Positions 10,338-19,258 of a DNA stretch of 64,000 nt are shown here, piece after piece (position 1 is the stretch's first letter; each line of letters opens with the position of its first letter). The position numbers and the translations under genes are program-made. The DNA is from Singulisphaera acidiphila DSM 18658 (lineage in GTDB: Bacteria > Planctomycetota > Planctomycetia > Isosphaerales > Isosphaeraceae), in the NCBI RefSeq assembly GCF_000242455.2, contig NC_019892.1, positions 7,574,744 to 7,638,743 on the forward strand, written 5' to 3'. The notes beneath the pieces were generated by a model. That model made no database searches. It was not told where the DNA came from and saw only the letters and a program-made list of their open reading frames with translations.

Positions 10338-10817
10338 TCAGTCGTTCGGAAGTGGCCGATGATTCGCCCACAGGTCGTGCAAGTTGGTGAGATCACCTTG
10401 CATAGCGCCGATGAAACCGGTGGTGCCGGCGCGGGACTTGGGCCACTGGATATGAATATGGCTTGTGTGCGGGTCAGGGCCCGTGTGAGGCTTGGGGCCC
10501 CCGTAGTCGTCAATCGTGGCGTGATTATAGACCACCGCGCTCCAGCCCATGGCAGCCTTGTAGTAGACGAAGATATCGACCAAGTTCTCCGCAAGTTTGC
10601 GTTCCTGTTCCACCCACGCGAGCAGGATAATATCGAGGGCGAGTCCCGCGACGTGAGGGTCGGTCGACGACTTGTAATTCGGATTGGTGGAGTGATCCCC
10701 TGGGGCGGCTTGCAGCCTGGGCATCATCTTTTTTGTGGTTGGATCCTGGCCCGGGAAAATCTCCGGAAAGGTCGCGGCCAGGGCGTTCCTCAATTCCATG
10801 ATGGCGGCTTCGGCCAT
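10338..10817 (-). CDS. putative zinc DD-peptidase (M15-like) protein
   Basis: 159-residue protein without a signal peptide. Two spaced metal-ligand-like motifs, DPHVAGLALDI (about residues 58-68) and HTSHIHIQW (about 118-126), resemble the SxHxxGxAxD and HxH elements of the M15/VanY and hedgehog-type zinc peptidase fold. That would make it a cell-wall peptide hydrolase or a divergent member without activity. The start MAEAAIMEL was chosen because AGAGAG precedes it and the longer reading adds an unlikely charged leader. It stands alone, with gaps of about 400 bp on both sides. The family assignment rests on motif spacing only; a structural search would be decisive. Confidence 0.5.
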   Translation of the reverse strand: MAEAAIMELRNALAATFPEIFPGQDPTTKKMMPRLQAAPGDHSTNPNYKSSTDPHVAGLALDIILLAWVEQERKLAENLVDIFVYYKAAMGWSAVVYNHATIDDYGGPKPHTGPDPHTSHIHIQWPKSRAGTTGFIGAMQGDLTNLHDLWANHRPLPND

Positions 10818-11224
10818 GTCAGACTCTCTTTTCGCTCGTGGTCGATCGTCCAACTCGGTATGTAGCAATCGCTTCGATGGGGCGCATCATTCACGCGCAC
10901 TCACGCATTTGCAAGCAGTTTTTGCTCGTCGCCGACTCGCTCGGGTTTGAGCCGCCGCGACCTCGCGCAAAGCGGGTCCTGGACCGACGGGCCCACGCTT
11001 TGAGGTCAAACGGAGTTCAAGAGGCCCAAGGATTGGCTCCCCCTTCCGGCGACTTGATTCAAGTGATCCAGGCCAGACGACCGATACAACAAACAGGCGA
11101 GGCTTTGACCCGCCCAAAACAAAAGGCGTGCGGCTCGATGGACCATGGAAGGCCCTTCGGGCCGTTCGTCATTTCGAACGAACGAGGCGATGAAGAGAGA
11201 CAATCGCAACCGCGGTCCTGATCG
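10818..11224. other. intergenic, no feature seen
   Basis: About 400 bp between the M15-like gene and mgtE, both read leftward. The ORFs here have composition and codon use unlike neighbouring genes. I see no RNA, hairpin terminator or repeat. Confidence 0.5.
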
Positions 11225-12604
11225 TTACAGGAGCGTCCCCCGAAGGACAACCACAGCAACGGTGAAGTAGATGATCAGCCCCGTAACATCCACCAGCGTG
11301 GCCACGAAGGGGGCCGAGGAGGTGGCTGGGTCGAGCCCCAAACGCTTCAAGAGAAAGGGGAGCATCGACCCGGCAAGCGTCCCCCACATCACGATGGCGA
11401 GAAGCGTGATACCGACCGTGAGCCCGACCAGGGCCCAATGGGGGCCGTACATCCCGGAGAAGGCGCTCCAGACGGCAATCCGCATGAAGCCGATCGTCCC
11501 CAGGATCGCCCCGAGCATGAAACCGGACGCAAGCTCGCGGCGCATCACCATCCACCAGTCGCGAAGCTTGACCTCACCCAAAGCCAGGGCCCGAATGATC
11601 AGCGTTGCGGCCTGGGAGCCGGAATTGCCTCCGCTCGAAATGATGAGCGGGATGAACAGGGCCAAAACAACCGCCTTCGCAATCTCGTGCTCGTAGAATC
11701 CCATCGCGGTCGCGGTGAGCATTTCGCCCAAAAAGAGGACGACGAGCCAGGAGGCCCGCTTCCTCACCAGGGCGAAGAACGGCGTGGCCACGTAGGGTTC
11801 GTCCAGGGCCTCGAGACCGCCGAACCGCTGGATCTCCTTCGTGGCTTCCTCCTCTGCCACGTCCAGAACGTCGTCGATGGTCACGATTCCCACCAAGGCA
11901 CCATGCGCGTCGACGACGGGCAGCGCGGTGCGGTCGTACTTCCGGAAGACTTCGACCGCGTCCTTCTTCTCATCCGTTACGTGGAGGGCGATGAACCGAT
12001 TGTCCATGATGTCACGGACGTTCACCTGAAGCGGGGCGAGCAGAACTTCCCGGATTCGAATGTCGTCAACGAGCTTGCCCTGGTCGTCAACAACGTAGAG
12101 GACGTTGAGGGTCTCGCTGTCCTTGCCATGCGCTCTGACATAGTCGAGGACCCGGCTGACGGTCCAGTCCTTCCGAACCGCGACGTAGTCCGGCGTCATG
12201 AGCCGGCCGATGGAGTCCTCGCCGTAGGTCAGCAGTCGCTGCGCAACCGCGCGCTGCTCCGGGCTTAGCAAGGCGAGCAACCGGCCAACCAGTTCCTGGG
12301 GCAACTCCTCAAGCAGGGCAGTCCGGTCGTCCGGGGCCATGTCGTCGACGATGGCCGCCGCTGCGGACTCCGGAAGCGACTCCAGCAGCCGTTCTTGCGT
12401 TGCCAGGTCGAGGTACTCGAAGGTCGTCGCCGCAAGCGAAGGCGTCAGATACCTGAAAATCGAGACCTGCTCGTTCGGGCTGAGGTCGGCAAGAAGTTCG
12501 GCAAGGTCGGCGGGGAGCCAGCGATTCAGCACCTCGCCGAGGGTTACGAAGTCCCCGGCGTCGATCAGTTCCCGGACTTCCGGCAAGGCCAGCTTTCCCA
12601 GCAT
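11225..12604 (-). CDS. mgtE: magnesium transporter MgtE
   Basis: 459-residue Mg2+ channel of normal length. Cytoplasmic N-domain, about residues 1-125: repeated Asp/Leu helices such as LADLSPNEQVSIFRYL and AAAIVDDMAPDDRTALLEEL. Paired CBS domains, about 130-255: IGRLMTPDYVAV; VRDIMDNRFIAL with GIVTIDDVLDV. Five-helix membrane domain, about 285-455: GNSGSQAATLIIRALALGE is the signature pore segment and DPATSSAPFVATLVDVTG the TM5 region. CBS and N-domains sense intracellular Mg2+ and gate the pore in characterised homologues. It is monocistronic in appearance. Start at MLGKLALPEV fits the family; no strong ribosome site is obvious. Confidence 0.95.
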   Translation of the reverse strand: MLGKLALPEVRELIDAGDFVTLGEVLNRWLPADLAELLADLSPNEQVSIFRYLTPSLAATTFEYLDLATQERLLESLPESAAAAIVDDMAPDDRTALLEELPQELVGRLLALLSPEQRAVAQRLLTYGEDSIGRLMTPDYVAVRKDWTVSRVLDYVRAHGKDSETLNVLYVVDDQGKLVDDIRIREVLLAPLQVNVRDIMDNRFIALHVTDEKKDAVEVFRKYDRTALPVVDAHGALVGIVTIDDVLDVAEEEATKEIQRFGGLEALDEPYVATPFFALVRKRASWLVVLFLGEMLTATAMGFYEHEIAKAVVLALFIPLIISSGGNSGSQAATLIIRALALGEVKLRDWWMVMRRELASGFMLGAILGTIGFMRIAVWSAFSGMYGPHWALVGLTVGITLLAIVMWGTLAGSMLPFLLKRLGLDPATSSAPFVATLVDVTGLIIYFTVAVVVLRGTLL

Positions 12605-13143
12605 GTCGAGCGACTCGTTCTCAAGTTCGGATTCAGGTCATCGAGGGGTATCATGCCATAGGGCTCTTCGACTTCGCAGCCCTCGACCTGAAACATCATA
12701 GGGCAAACGTCGAACGGCCGCTTCCACATTTCGCCCCTGGCAAAGGGAACGTCACCCGACCCGCCACCGGCATTGATCCGGATTCGGGACAAGTCCAAAC
12801 GCTGAGAAATGGGCTGAGGAGTATCTCCGAGTTCTTGGAACGGGGGCCGGCGCAAAGAGAGACAAGTCCCGGCATGTGAAGGCCGGTGATTCCGGGCTTC
12901 GCGCTCGCGTTCCCAGAGAATCACAAAGGACAAACTGGCCCTGTTCCGTACCCACCACCTCAGCCAACGACCCCCACCGAGCCGCCGAAGACCTCTTCCG
13001 GCTCCTCCTGCCCCCCCGGAAGTCTTGTTCCAGGATTCGAGGCGGTCCCCCAGCCCAAGGTGATGGCCCTTCGTGGTAGAAAGGGCCTCATCACCTCACA
13101 TAAAATCCAAAAACCTGATCACATTTTCAATTCAAGAAAATAA
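12605..13143. other. intergenic, no gene recognised
   Basis: About 540 bp upstream of mgtE. Short ORFs exist on both strands but are rich in Arg/Pro/Ser and match nothing I recognise. The last 70 bp before 13143 become A-rich. It probably contains the mgtE promoter. I could not identify an Mg2+ riboswitch. Confidence 0.4.
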
Positions 13144-13992
13144 CTAATCTTTCTTTGCCACAATGGGTCGGATTCGTAGGTTCCGGTAGGCAACCGGCCC
13201 ATGATCGCCTTGGAGTAGGATCGGGCCGGGGCGGTCGGGACCATCCAGGCCAGCGCGAGTGCCCCCTTCGCCGAAAGAGCCGACGAATTTGCCCTTCTCC
13301 TCGCGAAGCTTGACTTGCAGTTCGGGCGGCTTGCCGATGCTTTCCTGGGTCAGCCGCTCGAACGCCGCGCGGTCAGTCTCGCCGTAACGGACGTCATGGT
13401 TCAAGTAGATTGTCTTACCATTCCAGACGAGGGTGAGTGATTTCCCGACGAGCTTGATGTCGAAAGACTGCCAGACACCGGGGGGTTTGGCGAGGTTTTC
13501 TTTCGGGAAAGCGCGCTCGTAGAGGGCGCCACAGTCGTGAAATGAAGGTTGTTCGACTCCGTAGCTGTCAAAGACCTGGATCTCGAAGAGCCCACGGTTG
13601 TAGACGCCCGAGTTGCTTCCCTTGGGAACCGTGAACTCGACGTGGAGTTCATAGTCTGTGAACTTCTCGGCGGTCATGATGTCGGTCCCACGTCCGTCGT
13701 CACCGCAGAGCAACACGGCTCCTGGCCCCCCTCCTCGCCCGACGGGCAGGAGTCGCGCGGGGTTGGCCGGATCGAGCTTGACGTCGTCACAGACGACCCA
13801 GACTCTTTTTGCCCTGGGGTTGCGATCGGTCCACCCGGTAAGGTCTTTCCCGTTGAACAAGGGCTGCCATCCCTCGGTCGGCTCGCGGTCGTCCCCCGCG
13901 AAACTGGACGAAGCACCGAATGGAAGGCTTCCCCCAAGACCAAGGCCGAAGGTCAGAGCAGTAAGAGCCGAGCGGCGGGTCAGTTCTGGCAT
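13144..13992 (-). CDS. secreted DUF1080 (3-keto-disaccharide hydrolase-like) protein
   Basis: 282-residue protein of the DUF1080 family, a concanavalin-like beta-sandwich expanded in Planctomycetota and linked to carbohydrate breakdown. A Tat-like signal follows the start (LTRRSALTALTFGLGLGGS). The domain opens with the characteristic WQPLFNGKDLTGW. Later family blocks are FTDYELHVEFTVPKGSNSGV, YNRGLFEIQVFDSYG and a C-terminal ILLQGDHGPVAYRNLRIRPI. The start was set at MPELTRR, directly before the twin-Arg signal; upstream in-frame sequence lacks protein character. It stands alone on the minus strand. Substrate cannot be inferred. Confidence 0.9.
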   Translation of the reverse strand: MPELTRRSALTALTFGLGLGGSLPFGASSSFAGDDREPTEGWQPLFNGKDLTGWTDRNPRAKRVWVVCDDVKLDPANPARLLPVGRGGGPGAVLLCGDDGRGTDIMTAEKFTDYELHVEFTVPKGSNSGVYNRGLFEIQVFDSYGVEQPSFHDCGALYERAFPKENLAKPPGVWQSFDIKLVGKSLTLVWNGKTIYLNHDVRYGETDRAAFERLTQESIGKPPELQVKLREEKGKFVGSFGEGGTRAGLDGPDRPGPILLQGDHGPVAYRNLRIRPIVAKKD

Positions 13993-14425
13993 GCTGAGTC
14001 GGGCTCCACGATGGATCAGTCGAAGTCGCGATCGATTCTCGATCTTAATTTCCGCACATCTCGGCCACAATGTCTCCAAATTTCCGGAGATCCTCCGACC
14101 CAAAAGGCGAAGATTTTTCAGTCACCAAGGTCCTGAAGTCGAGCGCAATTTCGCCTCTGATTCCATTGGATTTCTTTGATGCCCAGGTTCGGATCAGCAA
14201 TCGCCCCCCCGGGCATCGATCGTTGTGCAAGTCAACCTAAAATCGGATCACAAGGCAACTGAGAACGCCTCGACCACAAAATCGCTTGGGCCACCCTCCT
14301 CTCGTTTCATTGCTCAACCAAGAATCAGCGTGTACCGTACCGATTGCATAAAATGGCTCGGAAACTTACGAACCTCGATTCAGGCAATCACGTTAACGGA
14401 ATCGAAGATTCGTCGGAGGCAAGTC
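13993..14425. other. intergenic between divergent genes
   Basis: About 430 bp separating the leftward DUF1080 gene from a rightward small gene, so promoters for both should lie here. I recognise no RNA, repeat or further gene. Confidence 0.4.
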
Positions 14426-14761
14426 ATGCGGCAAGCCCAATTCCAGCTTCGATCACTCACAGCGTTGATCACCGTAGCTGCCCTCGCAATGGCTTTCCAT
14501 CAATCGTGGGCAAGAGCTCAGCGAAATTCGATGGGACTGAGCCATCGCATTGTCTCAACCGTTTTCACCACGAGAGCGGCCCAACGGCCCCCGACAACCT
14601 CAAAGGTAGGCAATCCTCTACCCCTCGCCGGGATGTTGGCTGTCTCCCTGGCCTTCTCCCGCCTGGACCGCAGGTCCTCGGAAGATCGCATCGTCTCCCG
14701 CCCCTCACCCAGCCAGGAGGTGAAGCGTCTTGAGAGAGAAAGGCTTCAGGTCCTTCGTTGA
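14426..14761 (+). CDS. small 'FQ-LRSL' leader-type planctomycete protein
   Basis: 111-residue hypothetical protein. GGAGGC sits 5 nt before the ATG, which decides the start. The N-terminus MRQAQFQLRSLTALITVAAL has the 'xxFQFSLRSLLxLVTxxAL' form that begins many small Planctomycetota proteins: a positively charged stretch, then one hydrophobic helix that may be a membrane anchor. The rest is basic, Ser/Arg-rich and shows no domain. A second hydrophobic patch (LPLAGMLAVSLAFS) lies near residue 75. Function unknown. It could be a truncated member, since relatives often continue with further membrane or charged regions. Confidence 0.55.
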   Translation: MRQAQFQLRSLTALITVAALAMAFHQSWARAQRNSMGLSHRIVSTVFTTRAAQRPPTTSKVGNPLPLAGMLAVSLAFSRLDRRSSEDRIVSRPSPSQEVKRLERERLQVLR

Positions 14762-14983
14762 AAAGAGCGAAACCCCATTCGAAAATTCGGGGTTTGACGA
14801 GTCTCACTCGATCCGGGTCGATGGCAAGCTTTGCCGGGGCCAAAGTTCCCACTCATAGTCACAAAAATGTGCCAGAACCCTGCCCGTGACGCACTGCCCA
14901 GCGACGCCACGATAACTTTCCGGGAGATTCTCAGAACTGCCCTTGAGCAGGGCGGTCCCGGTCGCTATGCTCAGTGGGCCGAT

Positions 14984-15056
14984 TCCCCGATAGCTCAATC
15001 GGTAGAGCGAGCGGCTGTTAACCGCTAGGTTCTAGGTTCGAGTCCTAGTCGGGGAG
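14984..15056 (+). tRNA. tRNA-Asn (GTT)
   Basis: A complete cloverleaf can be folded: acceptor TCCCCGA/TCGGGGA, D stem GCTC/GAGC, anticodon stem AGCGG/CCGCT with loop CTGTTAA (anticodon GTT), T stem CTAGG/CCTAG with TTCGAGT, discriminator G. CCA is not encoded. It marks the left side of the accessory region. Confidence 0.97.
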
Positions 15057-15076
15057 CTTTGCTAAAGTTCCGAAGC

Positions 15077-15112
15077 AAAAAGGGTTACGCCGAAAACGGC
15101 GTAACCCTTTTT
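15077..15112 (+). terminator. intrinsic terminator after tRNA-Asn
   Basis: An AAAAAGGGTTACGCCG stem, AAAA loop and matching CGGCGTAACCCTTTTT arm form a 16-bp perfect hairpin ending in a T-run, about 20 bp beyond the tRNA. The A-tract makes it potentially bidirectional. Confidence 0.9.
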
Positions 15113-15671
15113 CGTCGGCTACCAACATCCCACACGGATTTGCTCATTGGCTTGCATCTGCACATTTTATGAATTCCAGCTCGTTGGTGAGCCGCGCAAA
15201 CAGACCAAGCCTGTCCCCCCGCTTCACGGCACTTGCTCAGAACTCTCGTACTCCCGGCACGGTATGTTTTTTCTCCCGTTTGATCGCTCGAGAGATGCCA
15301 CCTGCATGGCCGGAATGTCGATTCAGCGCAAGCCCAATTGGGTTCTCCAAACCCCAGGGGAAACCTCACACCACAGCTCAGCAAACCGGCCCGCCGGGAT
15401 GAGCCAAGGATCACAGCCAAGCGATTGGTAAAGACCAAGTGCACCGGCCTGTGGGCTGTGGTGAATCGCTAGCAATTGTTGGCAATCACGCCAACTCCCA
15501 CGGACACTTTCACTCTCGTGACCACCCGCCCAAGCTCGCACTTTGCCGTTTGGTTGCACCTTGAAACCATGGGCCACCGGAAACGACGGAAGGGCGAGAG
15601 CCGCCCAACGGTTCCCGTATGACGAAATCGGTGTGGTGCCTGCCGCACCGTATAACGAGAGGCCACTTGGA
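15113..15671. other. intergenic, no gene recognised
   Basis: About 560 bp. Several overlapping ORFs exist on both strands but none has coherent protein character or a ribosome site. It may be decayed sequence at the edge of the accessory region. Confidence 0.4.
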
Positions 15672-15845
15672 TTATGAAGCCATCGAGCTATTCGTCGCGT
15701 TAAACGTCGAGTTCGCGGTGGTGCCAAGATTTGAGACGATCGCAATGCACGCCACCAAGATCAGGGCAAGCATGACCGCATACTCGACAGCGGTCGGTCC
15801 GTCTTCGTTGGCCAGAAATCGGCGAACCTTGTTCATGGCATTCAT
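15672..15845 (-). CDS. Flp/Fap-type pilin subunit
   Basis: 57-residue pilin-like protein. AGGAG 8 nt before the ATG supports MNAMNKVRRFLANEDG as start. Next come the class IVb processing region and N-terminal helix, EDGPTAVEYAVMLALILVA, with the invariant Glu of type IV pilins, and an Asn/Ser/Thr-rich tail. The usual Gly-(A/S)-T-A-VEY of Flp pilins is matched by DGPTAVEY, so the prepilin peptidase site would lie after Gly at about residue 15. None of the tad/cpa assembly genes is nearby, so this is an orphan copy that would depend on machinery elsewhere. Confidence 0.85.
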   Translation of the reverse strand: MNAMNKVRRFLANEDGPTAVEYAVMLALILVACIAIVSNLGTTANSTFNATNSSMAS

Positions 15846-16316
15846 GGCTCTCTCCTGATGCTCTGCGTCGAGTCTCGGACGCACACAGGAAGGCTAGGCC
15901 ACGGATTTAATGAATGTCAAATTTAATGAAACATTTTTCTGTTAAATGTGTCGAGTTTGCCACAAGATCAGGTTGACTCGAGGCGATTCGGCGAATCGCT
16001 TCGAAATTGCGAGACTTCTCGCCGATCTCCACCAAGCCGATGACCAGTCGTAAGACATTTTGTTCTTGAAAGATAGGGTTCGTGCCCTGGTAAATGAAGT
16101 CAGCCACAACACTCATCACCAGGGACACAAGCATAGGCGCCGAAGCACCCACACCGATTGCTATACCCGTTCACTCCGCACTCAAGAAGGCTTCGTGCCC
16201 GGGATGCGGAAAACCAGGCCGACGCAAGCGAACTCTGACCCGGACCGTACGCACTGTCGCCTACAATGCAGCACCATCACACATAAAATATAGATCATAA
16301 AAAAAACTTGTAAAAT
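15846..16316. other. intergenic, AT-richer than surroundings
   Basis: About 470 bp. An 81-codon leftward ORF (15907-16152) has a fairly natural composition but no ribosome site and no family I know. The stretch near 16270-16320 is A/T-rich. It may be decayed or transferred DNA. Confidence 0.3.
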
Positions 16317-16435
16317 TTATTCCGCGCCAATCACGTAGGACATCATCTTTTTCCTGAGGCTATCCTTGTCGGGATGGCGATTCAGGAGCGTCATGGCGCA
16401 CCGTCGCAGCCAACTCAAGATTGTTGCCCAAGGTC
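16317..16435 (-). pseudogene. ISAs1-like transposase C-terminal remnant
   Basis: A leftward reading ending at the TAA at 16317 gives LSWLRRCAMTLLNRHPDKDS followed by LRKKMMSYVIGAE. This resembles the extreme C-terminus of ISAs1-family transposases (compare LSVVRRAALGLLKNE... in the intact copy at 47.9-49.0 kb). It is cut by the left end of the IS3 element at about 16436, so the IS3 element landed in, or joined to, an older element. Confidence 0.45.
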
Positions 16436-17432
16436 TATAGTGGACCCCAGATTTCGGACCGCGAGTTAAGCTACCCTGATGGCCCGGAAGAGGGGAACGA
16501 ATGGCGGGCAAGCGGAAGGTCCACACAGCGGCTTTCAAGGCCCAGGTCGCCCTGGCGGCCTTGAAGGGTGACCGCACGATCAACGAGTTGGCCGGACAGT
16601 ACGACGTCCATCCGACTCTGATCCACGGCTGGAAGAAGCAACTCGTCACCGGAGCGGAAGAGGTTTTGGGGAGCCCGGCCAGGGTGGCCTCGGCTGACGC
16701 CGAGGCCCGCCAGACCGAACTCTTCGAGCAGATCGGCCGACTCAAGATGGAGCTCGAGTGGATGAAAAAAAGTTGTCCCCTTCGGCTGAGGACCGAAGGT
16801 CATTGGTCGAGGCCGATCATCCCGAGCTGAGCGTCCGTCGTCAGTGCGAGTTGCTGGGCCTGAGCCGATCGAGCCTCTACTACCAGCCCACCGGTGAGAC
16901 GCCTGAGAACTTGCGACTGATGCAGTTGATCGACGAGCAATACACGGCCTGTCCGTTCTACGGTAGTCGCAAGATGACCCCCTGGCTGGACCAACACGGG
17001 GAGAAGGCCAATCGAAAGCGAGTGCGGCGGCGGATGCGGAAGATGGGCCTGGAAGCGATCGATCCCAAGCCGAGGCTGAGCACGGCCGGGAGGGGACATA
17101 AGGTCTCCCCGTATCTCTTGCGAGGCGTGAAAGTCGAGCGCCCGAACCACGTGTGGAACACCGATATCACCTATGTGCCGATGCGAGAGGGGTTCATGTA
17201 CCTGGCGGCGGTGCTCGATTGGTACAGCCGGTACGTGATCGGCTGGCGGCTGTCGAACACGCTGGACGGCTCGTTCTGCCTGGAGGTGCTGGAAGACGCC
17301 TTGAGATCGGGAAAGCCGGAGGTGTTCAACACCGACCAAGGGGTGCAGTTCACGGCGGAGGCGTGCACCGGGAGGCTGGAGGCGGCCGAGGTGGCGGTGA
17401 GCATGGACGGCTGTGGGAGGGCGTTGGACAAC
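16436..17432 (+). mobile_element. IS3-family element, copy 1, 3'-truncated
   Basis: The left terminal repeat TATAGTGGACCCCAGATTTC (16436 onward) pairs imperfectly with the right end of copy 2 at 30969-30992 (TGAGGTGGCCCCCATCGTCT). Both transposase frames begin normally. Similarity to copy 2 stops abruptly at about 17431, so the 3' third of orfB and the right end are gone. It cannot transpose on its own. Confidence 0.85.
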
Positions 17433-17438
17433 GTGTAA
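16501..17438 (+). pseudogene. IS3-family transposase, orfA plus truncated orfB
   Basis: OrfA (16501-16830, 109 residues) is an intact helix-turn-helix protein: AFKAQVALAALKGDRTINEL, then HPTLIHGWKKQL and a leucine-zipper-like end. OrfB starts in the -1 frame at a run of seven A (16765-16771, A_AAA_AAG), the classic IS3 programmed frameshift site. The OrfAB product has the HTH_21-like region, then the rve integrase core with the first Asp in NTDITYVPM and the second in FNTDQGVQFT. It ends at RALDNV before the catalytic Glu, which in copy 2 lies in VERLWKTVEYENIY. OrfA could still be made; an active transposase could not. Confidence 0.92.
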
Positions 17439-17602
17439 ACATTCGACATGCGGCGGTAGATCCGGTGTCGACGGCGAGTGCAACGTCCAGAACAACCCCG
17501 TGTGGCCCTGACGTCCAATCTAATAAATCTCCAGGACGGGAACTCGGCTACGATAACGGACGAACAGAGACAAGCCCTACTGAAACCAGGAGCAGAAGAT
17601 CA

Positions 17603-18301
17603 ATGCGACGGCAAGACCTCGTGGGCCTGGATGTCCTGGTCGGCCTAACTTACTTCAACGCCGAAGGAGAGGTGCTCCGGCAAGAGCAGTTCCACGGCTT
17701 GATTGAGGAGTCCGAGGGCGGCATGGCGTGGGTCCGTCCCTCGGACGGCGGCGAGCGACGTTGGGTTCCAGCAAAGGTATCGGCCTTCCGCCCCGCCCCC
17801 GGCGGCACATACCGCCTGGCCTCGACGGGACAGGTCGTGGTCGAACCGACCCTCCTGACCTCCTGGATGCTCACCTTGCTGAACAAGGACGAGGACGGAA
17901 AATTGCACTACAAGGTCGAACCCAATTTCGCCCCACTGTCACACTCCCGAGTGCCCTTGGAGTGGAAAGTGAACTACACCATGGACGATGGCCGCATCCG
18001 CCGGACAATCGAGGCGTTCGGGGACGAGTACGTCGGACGGACGCTGCTGCTTGGAATCAACTACACCGGGCCGGACGGCGGACTCCGACGCCAGGAACAA
18101 ATCGTCGGGACGATCATGGTGGTCGATCTCGTTGAAGGCATCGTCGTCAGTTGCGACCCCGATGGACGCACCGTCGTGCTGCCAAGCGATCCCACCTGGG
18201 TCGAGAAGGCCCCGCCCGCCCAGTATCGGCTCCGCTCGACCGGGCAGGTCGTCACAAACCCCGACTACCTCGCCGACATTACCATCCGTCAACCCGACTG
18301 A
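17603..18301 (+). CDS. hypothetical protein with two tandem ~80-residue domains
   Basis: 232 residues, no signal peptide or membrane segment. Two halves align by eye. Unit 1 starts LVGLDVLVGLTYFNAEGEVL and ends GTYRLASTGQVVVEPTLL. Unit 2 starts YVGRTLLLGINYTGPDGGLR and ends AQYRLRSTGQVVTNPDYL. Each unit shares the pattern VGxxxLxGxxYxxxxGxLRxQEQxxGxI, an acidic middle and YRLxSTGQVV near its end. A linker of about 35 residues (PLEWKVNYTMDDGRIRR) joins them. Single-domain relatives are known to me only as uncharacterised proteins. An AGGAG lies 11 nt upstream. It follows the truncated IS3 copy by about 170 bp. No function is proposed. Confidence 0.75.
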   Translation: MRRQDLVGLDVLVGLTYFNAEGEVLRQEQFHGLIEESEGGMAWVRPSDGGERRWVPAKVSAFRPAPGGTYRLASTGQVVVEPTLLTSWMLTLLNKDEDGKLHYKVEPNFAPLSHSRVPLEWKVNYTMDDGRIRRTIEAFGDEYVGRTLLLGINYTGPDGGLRRQEQIVGTIMVVDLVEGIVVSCDPDGRTVVLPSDPTWVEKAPPAQYRLRSTGQVVTNPDYLADITIRQPD

Positions 18302-18409
18302 CAAAGCCGTACTTGCCGTCCCACTCCCTCTGGCGGGCGGTCCGTTGGTGGAGCCCACCGGCACGCCCGATCTTCCTCTCGACCACACGCCAGGGCATCG
18401 TTATGCTCC

Positions 18410-19156
18410 TCATGTACCTGGATTGACGACCGTTGCCGCGCGCAGAACCTCCAGCACGTCCCGTGGGTCGCAGCCGTAGATGCCTGCCCCTGACGCCTCA
18501 TTAGCCTCCACGACCGCCGGGCCGACGCCTCGGATGACCCCGGCGTCGATGACTAGTGCAGGCAGCAGATCCACACGTGGGTCGGCGAGCAGCCGATCCA
18601 CCAGGCTCCTTGTCGTCGCCGCCATCTCGGGCTCGATGACCCAATCGTCGCCTTCCCTAGCCAAGGCTCCGCTCAGCCAGTAAGGCGACCAGGCGTGAAC
18701 CCGACGGTCCCGTACGAAGAAGCGGAACTCGGCGAGCCATTCGACCGGCTCGGAAGCCAGAACCGAGTCGTCGTCGGACATCTCGGGCAATTCGGAGCCG
18801 CTGGCGTAAACCTTGGCCGGGAACGTCTTCCGGTTGGGCGGCTTGAGGAATACCGGGCCAGGGAGCGTCCGGGCCTCTGCGGATGTCGTCAGCCGTATGT
18901 CTCTGAGGACGTACTCCCGTGGCAGCTTGATGAGGAAGTCCTCGGACGGCTCGATCACGGCCAGCCCAAGTTGCTCGGCGACCGCCGCGTTGAACAGCGG
19001 CTCGGCGAAGAGGACGGGTTCTGCGGGCTCGAAGTCCTCGGTGCACCGCCAACTCGCCAGCCGCATCACGCCCCAGCCAAGGGCGATCGCCGCCCGCCGC
19101 AGCTTGATCGAGTCGTCAGAATATCGTGGGGACAGAATGAGGGTCGGCATTATCAT
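18410..19156 (-). CDS. ATP-grasp domain protein (DUF4343-like)
   Basis: About 248 residues. It resembles single-domain ATP-grasp proteins, which ligate a carboxylate to an amine or thiol through an acyl-phosphate. Visible features are a substrate-side N-terminal half (LFAEPLFNAAVAEQLGLAVI), PVFLKPPNRKTFPAKVY where the ATP-binding Lys is expected, EFRFFVRDRRVHAWSPYWL, and a C-terminal metal-binding block (ALVIDAGVIRG, VVEANEASGAGIYGCDP) with the expected Asp and Glu/Asn pair. The start is uncertain: two ATGs six bases apart (19156, 19150) both precede the conserved PTLILSPRY. No ligase partner gene is adjacent, so the substrate is unknown. Confidence 0.8.
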   Translation of the reverse strand: MIMPTLILSPRYSDDSIKLRRAAIALGWGVMRLASWRCTEDFEPAEPVLFAEPLFNAAVAEQLGLAVIEPSEDFLIKLPREYVLRDIRLTTSAEARTLPGPVFLKPPNRKTFPAKVYASGSELPEMSDDDSVLASEPVEWLAEFRFFVRDRRVHAWSPYWLSGALAREGDDWVIEPEMAATTRSLVDRLLADPRVDLLPALVIDAGVIRGVGPAVVEANEASGAGIYGCDPRDVLEVLRAATVVNPGT

Positions 19157-19258
19157 GCTTTCGCCGATCTCCAAATCGTTCGAGACACACATTTCATGCA
19201 TCAACAGAATTGGAGTTCATTCACTCCCAAATTTGCTACACGGGTTCCAAGGGTATGG

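Noticed and set aside
12605-13143. M-box magnesium riboswitch upstream of mgtE
   Set aside because: I could not recognise the conserved core or fold with a terminator; position alone is not evidence.
17153-17602. N-terminal extension of the two-repeat protein into the IS3 transposase
   Set aside because: That part is a shifted frame of orfB; the ATG at 17603 with AGGAG upstream is a better start.
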